A DNA stretch of 9,267 nucleotides from Aromatoleum sp. (GTDB lineage Bacteria > Pseudomonadota > Gammaproteobacteria > Burkholderiales > Casimicrobiaceae): assembly GCA_010365205.1 (NCBI GenBank), contig JAAFGU010000154.1:1-9267 (forward strand), written 5' to 3'. Position numbers and translations under genes: made by a program. The notes below the pieces were generated by a model. That model made no database searches, was not told where the DNA came from, and saw nothing but the letters and a program-made list of their open reading frames with translations. Positions 6,297-9,267 of this stretch are shown one piece after another (position 1 is the first letter of the stretch; the number at the start of each line of letters is the position of its first letter).

Positions 6297-7835
6297 GTGA
6301 ACATAAATATGACTCGAGTACTGGCGATAGCAGCGCTCGGCTTGCTGTCGGCGTTGTTTGCTCCGGCCGCACTCGCCGACGATGACGGCTCGGAAGGCGG
6401 CGCGCCCTCCACCACCAAGGAAATATCGGGCGTCGTGCAGTCGATGCCTGCCACGGGTTTGATCGGCGCCTGGATGATTGCCGGCAAGTCGGTGGTGACG
6501 GACAGCACGACGTCGTTCGATCAGGAAAACGGCAAGCTCGCCGTAGGCGCGTCAGTCGACGTCAAAGGCACTTCCCAGCCGGACGGCTCGCTGCTGGCGT
6601 CGAAAATCGAAGTGGAGACGGGCGTGGTCATCCCCCCCGGACCGGGCACCGCGGGCGGCGATGACGACGTTGCCGGCGAACTCACCGGGCCGATCATCAG
6701 CCTGCCTGCAAGCGGTCTCCTGGGGACGTGGAACGTGGGTGGACAGACGGTGATCGTCGTCAGTACGACGGCACTGGACCAGGAAAAAGGCCCCATCGTC
6801 GTCGGCGCGATCGTCCAAGTGAAGGGTCTGCCCGATGCGAGCGGAGCCATCATCGCGAGCAAGATCGAAGTAGAAACCGTCGGCACCGGGGACGCAGGCG
6901 GCTCGGTCCCGGTGCCGGGCGAGGTCGAGATCGCCGGCTTGATCGAAGCACTTCCCACCTCCGGACTGATCGGCACCTGGCAGGTCGGCGGCCGATCCGT
7001 CATCGTGTCGGCGACAACGAGGCTGGATGCTGAAAACGGCCCGTTCGTCGTCGGCGCCAGCGTCGAAGCGAAGGGCGCGCTGGATGCGACCGGCGCGCTG
7101 CTGGCCGACAAGATCGAGATCACCGAAGGCAACGGCGCAGCGGTTCCCGCGCTCGAGTTCTGGGGTACGGTGGTCGAACTGCCGGCCGGGACAACTGGAT
7201 TAATCGGCGTCTGGAAGATCGACGACAAGCTGGTCAACGTCACCGCGTCCACCCAGATCGACACCGAGGACGCGCCGCTCGTGGTCGGCGCGACGGTCGA
7301 GGTCAGCGGCTGGCTTCAGTCCGACGGGATGATCGAGGCGAGCGACATCGAAACGCGGACCGTCGTCGGCGCGTTGGCCGGCCAGGGCACCAAGGCGATC
7401 GAATTCTTCAACGGCACACTCGGGCATTTCTTCATCTCGGCCAATCCGGCGGAAGTCGCGGCGCTCGACACCGCCGGGAAATGGCAACGGACCGGACAGT
7501 CGTTCGTCGTCGGCAGCGGCACCAGCGGCGTCTGCCGGTTCTACGGCATGCCGCCGAAGGGCCCGGACTCGCACTTTTTCACCGCGGATCCCGCCGAATG
7601 CCAGGCCGTGATGACGACGTTCCCGGCGTGGACGTTCGAAGGGCATGCGTTCTCGGCAACTCCGGCGTTGAACGGCCAATGCCCGGCCGGAACGCTGTCC
7701 GTCCACCGGTTCTTCAACAATCCGACGACCGCGGCCGCGATCAATCACCGCTTCACGGTGACGCAGCAGGCATTCGAGCAGACGCTGGCGATGGGCTGGG
7801 TCCACGAGGGCGTCGTGATGTGCGCGAAGCCTTGA
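6297..7835 (+). CDS. Secreted protein with four DUF5666-like repeats and a C-terminal DUF5648-like module
   Basis: The function is unknown. The 512-aa product starts with a classic signal peptide: MNINMTRV, a hydrophobic run, then AALA with predicted cleavage before Asp28. Four repeats of about 65 aa follow, at residues 44-108, 130-194, 213-277 and 289-355. Each has the pattern G-x-V/I-x-x-L/M-P ... TGLIGxW-x-(V/I)-x-G-(K/R/Q) ... T-x-(L/F/I)-D-x-E-x-G ... VVGAxVxVKG ... DGxLxASKIEVE, as I recall for DUF5666 beta-barrel units. Linkers are Gly/Pro/Asp-rich. Residues 368-512 match the DUF5648-type pattern (FFNGTLGHFFI, CRFYG, DSHFFTADPAEC, VHRFFNN, GWVHEGVVMC), with aromatic-rich repeats proposed to form a beta-trefoil. 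All four cysteines (413, 435, 462, 509) lie in this last module. It has its own promoter-like region and terminator, so it is probably a single-gene unit. An exported binding or surface role is plausible but unproven. Confidence 0.88.
   Translation: MNINMTRVLAIAALGLLSALFAPAALADDDGSEGGAPSTTKEISGVVQSMPATGLIGAWMIAGKSVVTDSTTSFDQENGKLAVGASVDVKGTSQPDGSLLASKIEVETGVVIPPGPGTAGGDDDVAGELTGPIISLPASGLLGTWNVGGQTVIVVSTTALDQEKGPIVVGAIVQVKGLPDASGAIIASKIEVETVGTGDAGGSVPVPGEVEIAGLIEALPTSGLIGTWQVGGRSVIVSATTRLDAENGPFVVGASVEAKGALDATGALLADKIEITEGNGAAVPALEFWGTVVELPAGTTGLIGVWKIDDKLVNVTASTQIDTEDAPLVVGATVEVSGWLQSDGMIEASDIETRTVVGALAGQGTKAIEFFNGTLGHFFISANPAEVAALDTAGKWQRTGQSFVVGSGTSGVCRFYGMPPKGPDSHFFTADPAECQAVMTTFPAWTFEGHAFSATPALNGQCPAGTLSVHRFFNNPTTAAAINHRFTVTQQAFEQTLAMGWVHEGVVMCAKP
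6426..7361 (+). repeat. Four tandem protein-level repeats (DUF5666-like) within the secreted protein
   Basis: The units are at nt 6426-6620, 6684-6878, 6933-7127 and 7161-7361. Units 1-3 are nearly equal in length (65 aa each); unit 4 has a 2-residue insertion before TGLIG. They are clearly related at protein level but have diverged at DNA level, so this is an old duplication under selection rather than a recent tandem array. Linkers shorten along the protein (21, 18 and 11 residues). Confidence 0.85.
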
Positions 7836-7887
7836 TCCCGGGCTGATCCCCCGCGGCGTCGGTTCGGTCCGGCGCCGCGTTCCCTCA

Positions 7888-7916
7888 ACCGGTGCCGACA
7901 TGGTGCCGGTTTTTTT
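7888..7916 (+). terminator. Intrinsic (Rho-independent) terminator of the secreted protein gene
   Basis: ACCGGTGCCG (7888-7897) pairs with TGGTGCCGGT (7901-7910), including G-T pairs, as a 10-bp stem with a 3-nt loop. It runs straight into seven Ts (7910-7916). It lies 52 nt after the stop codon at 7835. A second GC stem, CGCGGCG/CGCCGCG (7852-7858 with 7873-7879), sits just upstream. This is the clearest terminator in the window. Confidence 0.85.
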
Positions 7917-7963
7917 CAGCCATACGTGACCTCGACCGACGCACATGGAGAGCGAGACCGTTC

Positions 7964-8218
7964 ATGAACAAAGCGTGCGCACTGATCGCGCGCGACCGGC
8001 GCAGGGCGGCCGAGATCTACGTCACCGTCGCCAAGGTGAAGCCGTCGCTGGACGAGACGCTCGAGATCCTCAATGACCCGAACTCGCGCTTCAACGCGAT
8101 CCCCGACGGCACCATGAGGTACGCGGAATTCATGTCCCGGATCGGGACGCTCGAGGCGAAGCCGGCGGGGTGGAAGGACCTCTTCTTCCCTCCGATCTAC
8201 GCTGGCGGAGGAGGCTAG
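7964..8218 (+). pseudogene. C-terminal remnant of an ABC-transporter substrate-binding protein (NMT1/SsuA/TauA-like)
   Basis: The 84 codons resemble only the last quarter of periplasmic nitrate/sulfonate/taurine-type binding proteins. Matching stretches are RRRAAEIYV, a 'LDETLEILNDPNSRF' region, MRYAEFMSRIGTLEAKPAGWKDLFFP, and the terminal PPIY. Whole family members are about 320-340 aa with a signal peptide; here the N-terminal lobe and signal sequence are absent, and the frame upstream shows no family-like residues. The ATG at 7964 is only the first in-frame ATG; a GGAG at 7947-7950 is too distant to be convincing. No permease or ATPase gene is nearby. It begins just after the terminator of the secreted protein gene, which may mark an insertion or deletion that removed the 5' part. 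The C-terminus ends in YAGGGG rather than a family-like tail. It could still be a translated small protein. Confidence 0.65.
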
Positions 8219-8243
8219 CGCTAACACGCACTGGCCCGACTTC

Positions 8244-9267
8244 CTACGGCGCCGGCAATGCCGCGCCTACCGGCCAGAGCAGCCACAAGCGGCCTTCCTG
8301 CCGCATCCGTCCCGCCTCGCGACCGGCGTCGTCGCCGAAGCCCCAGAAAAAGTCGGCCCGTACCGCGCCGCGAATTGCACCGCCGGTGTCCTGCGCCAGC
8401 ATCAGCCGCTCGAGAGGTGTCGCCGACAGCGGGTACGTCGTCGCGAGAAACACCGGCGCGCCCAGCGGAATCGACCGCGGATCCACGGCGACGGTACGCT
8501 CGCGCAGCAAGGGCACGCCGAGCGATCCGATCGGGCCGTCGATCGCGGCGTCCAGCGTCCCCGGCGTCGGCGGCGGCACGTCGCGAAAGAAAACGTAACT
8601 CGGATTCTCGTCCAGCAGCGCCGCGAGTTTCTCGGGATTGCGCCGTCCCCAGTCGGCGATGCCCTGCATCGACGCGCGTTCGAGCGGCAATTCGCCGCGT
8701 TCGACCAGAATCCGCCCGATCGAGCGGTACGGGTGCCCGTTCTGGTCGTCGTAGCCGACGCGCATCACGCCGCCGTCGGCGAGTTGCACGCGTCCGGAGC
8801 CCTGGATCTGCAGGAAGAACGCCTCGACCGGGTCGTCGATCCAGGCCAGCGCCTTGTCGGCAAGCGGCGCCTTGCCGGTCTCGATATCGGCGCGCGACCA
8901 GTAGGGGACGACGCGCCGACCCTCGACGCGCCCGCGCAGCCGCCTGTCCTTGAGATCCGGGTGCAGCGATGACAGATCGATGGTGAGCAGATCGTCGGGC
9001 GTTGCGTATAGCGGGACCTGGAATCGCGCGGTCTTCGTGCGGCTGCCGAGGAGCAAGGGCTCGTAGTAGCCGGTAATCGTGCCGGTATCGCTGCCGTCGG
9101 GAGCCTTCACCGCGTATGGGCTAAAATGACGTTCGAAAAATGCATGGACAGCCGCGGCTGCGCTCGCGTCGACTGCCTCGGCGGCGGTGCACGCGGTTTG
9201 CCACAGTTCGCGGGTGCGAGTGTCGTCGACCAAGGCGCGGCAACCGGCGCGAAACGCGGGCCAGGCC
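8244..9267 (-). CDS. mltA: Membrane-bound lytic murein transglycosylase A, 5'-truncated by window edge
   Basis: Cleaves the MurNAc-GlcNAc bond of peptidoglycan with formation of 1,6-anhydroMurNAc; normally an outer-membrane lipoprotein. The frame is open to the right edge, where AWPAFRAGCRAL continues the family pattern, so the lipoprotein signal is outside the window and the TTG at 9233 is not the real start. Visible family features include GTITGYYEPLLLGSR, the MltA-domain segment DDPVEAFFLQIQGSGR, NGHPYRSIGRILVERGEL, NPSYVFFRD and VDPRSIPLGAPVFL. Near the C-terminus come AQDTGGAIRG and ADFFWGFGDDAG. The Asp in ADFFWG (codon 8352-8354) aligns with the catalytic acid of E. coli MltA (Asp308), and the neighbouring DTGG Asp is also conserved. 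The gene is convergent with the binding-protein remnant, 25 bp apart, with no obvious terminator between them. Confidence 0.96.
   Translation of the reverse strand, partial: AWPAFRAGCRALVDDTRTRELWQTACTAAEAVDASAAAAVHAFFERHFSPYAVKAPDGSDTGTITGYYEPLLLGSRTKTARFQVPLYATPDDLLTIDLSSLHPDLKDRRLRGRVEGRRVVPYWSRADIETGKAPLADKALAWIDDPVEAFFLQIQGSGRVQLADGGVMRVGYDDQNGHPYRSIGRILVERGELPLERASMQGIADWGRRNPEKLAALLDENPSYVFFRDVPPPTPGTLDAAIDGPIGSLGVPLLRERTVAVDPRSIPLGAPVFLATTYPLSATPLERLMLAQDTGGAIRGAVRADFFWGFGDDAGREAGRMRQEGRLWLLWPVGAALPAP

Noticed and set aside
7200..7946. Minus-strand open frame of 248 codons opposite the secreted protein
   Set aside because: Shadow frame: very Arg-rich, and it covers the opposite-strand terminator; the plus strand has a signal peptide and conserved domains.

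Overview
The window looks like a high-GC chromosome segment from a betaproteobacterium. The main evidence is gene order: a D-alanyl-D-alanine carboxypeptidase (dac), D-amino-acid transaminase (dat), a DUF493/YbeD protein, lipB and lipA, all on the plus strand. From memory, this order is common in Burkholderiales and Rhodocyclales relatives. No rRNA, tRNA, CRISPR array, transposase or integrase was seen.

Layout. Positions 1-1059 hold the 3' part of a PBP5-type carboxypeptidase, followed by dat (1121-1966). Next comes a pair that breaks the usual order: a minus-strand flavin-reductase-domain gene (2036-2647) and, divergent from it across about 100 bp, a cyclopropane-fatty-acyl-phospholipid synthase gene (2752-3959). 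The synthase gene carries a frameshift exactly where the catalytic-cysteine motif begins. The conserved order then resumes with DUF493/ybeD (4016-4297), lipB (4297-4944) and lipA (4947-5930), packed with a 1-nt overlap and a 2-nt gap, so they are probably translated as one unit. After about 370 bp, which end in an AT-rich promoter-like stretch, comes a secreted protein of 512 aa (6297-7835). It has four DUF5666-like repeats and a C-terminal DUF5648-like module, and ends at a strong intrinsic terminator (7888-7916). An 84-codon remnant of an ABC-transporter substrate-binding protein follows (7964-8218). The window closes with the minus-strand mltA gene (8244-9267), cut by the window edge.

How the genes work together. 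Dac removes and releases D-alanine from peptidoglycan stem peptides, Dat can interconvert D-alanine with other D-amino acids and keto acids, and MltA cleaves the glycan strand; these form a cell-wall theme. LipB transfers an octanoyl group from acyl carrier protein to lipoyl domains, and LipA inserts the two sulfurs. The accessory pieces are the reductase/synthase pair and the stretch from 5931 to 8243. The secreted repeat protein is the least understood gene here and the best candidate for new biology. The frameshifted synthase and the substrate-binding-protein remnant look like gene decay. I see no multi-gene defence, mobile or biosynthetic system.
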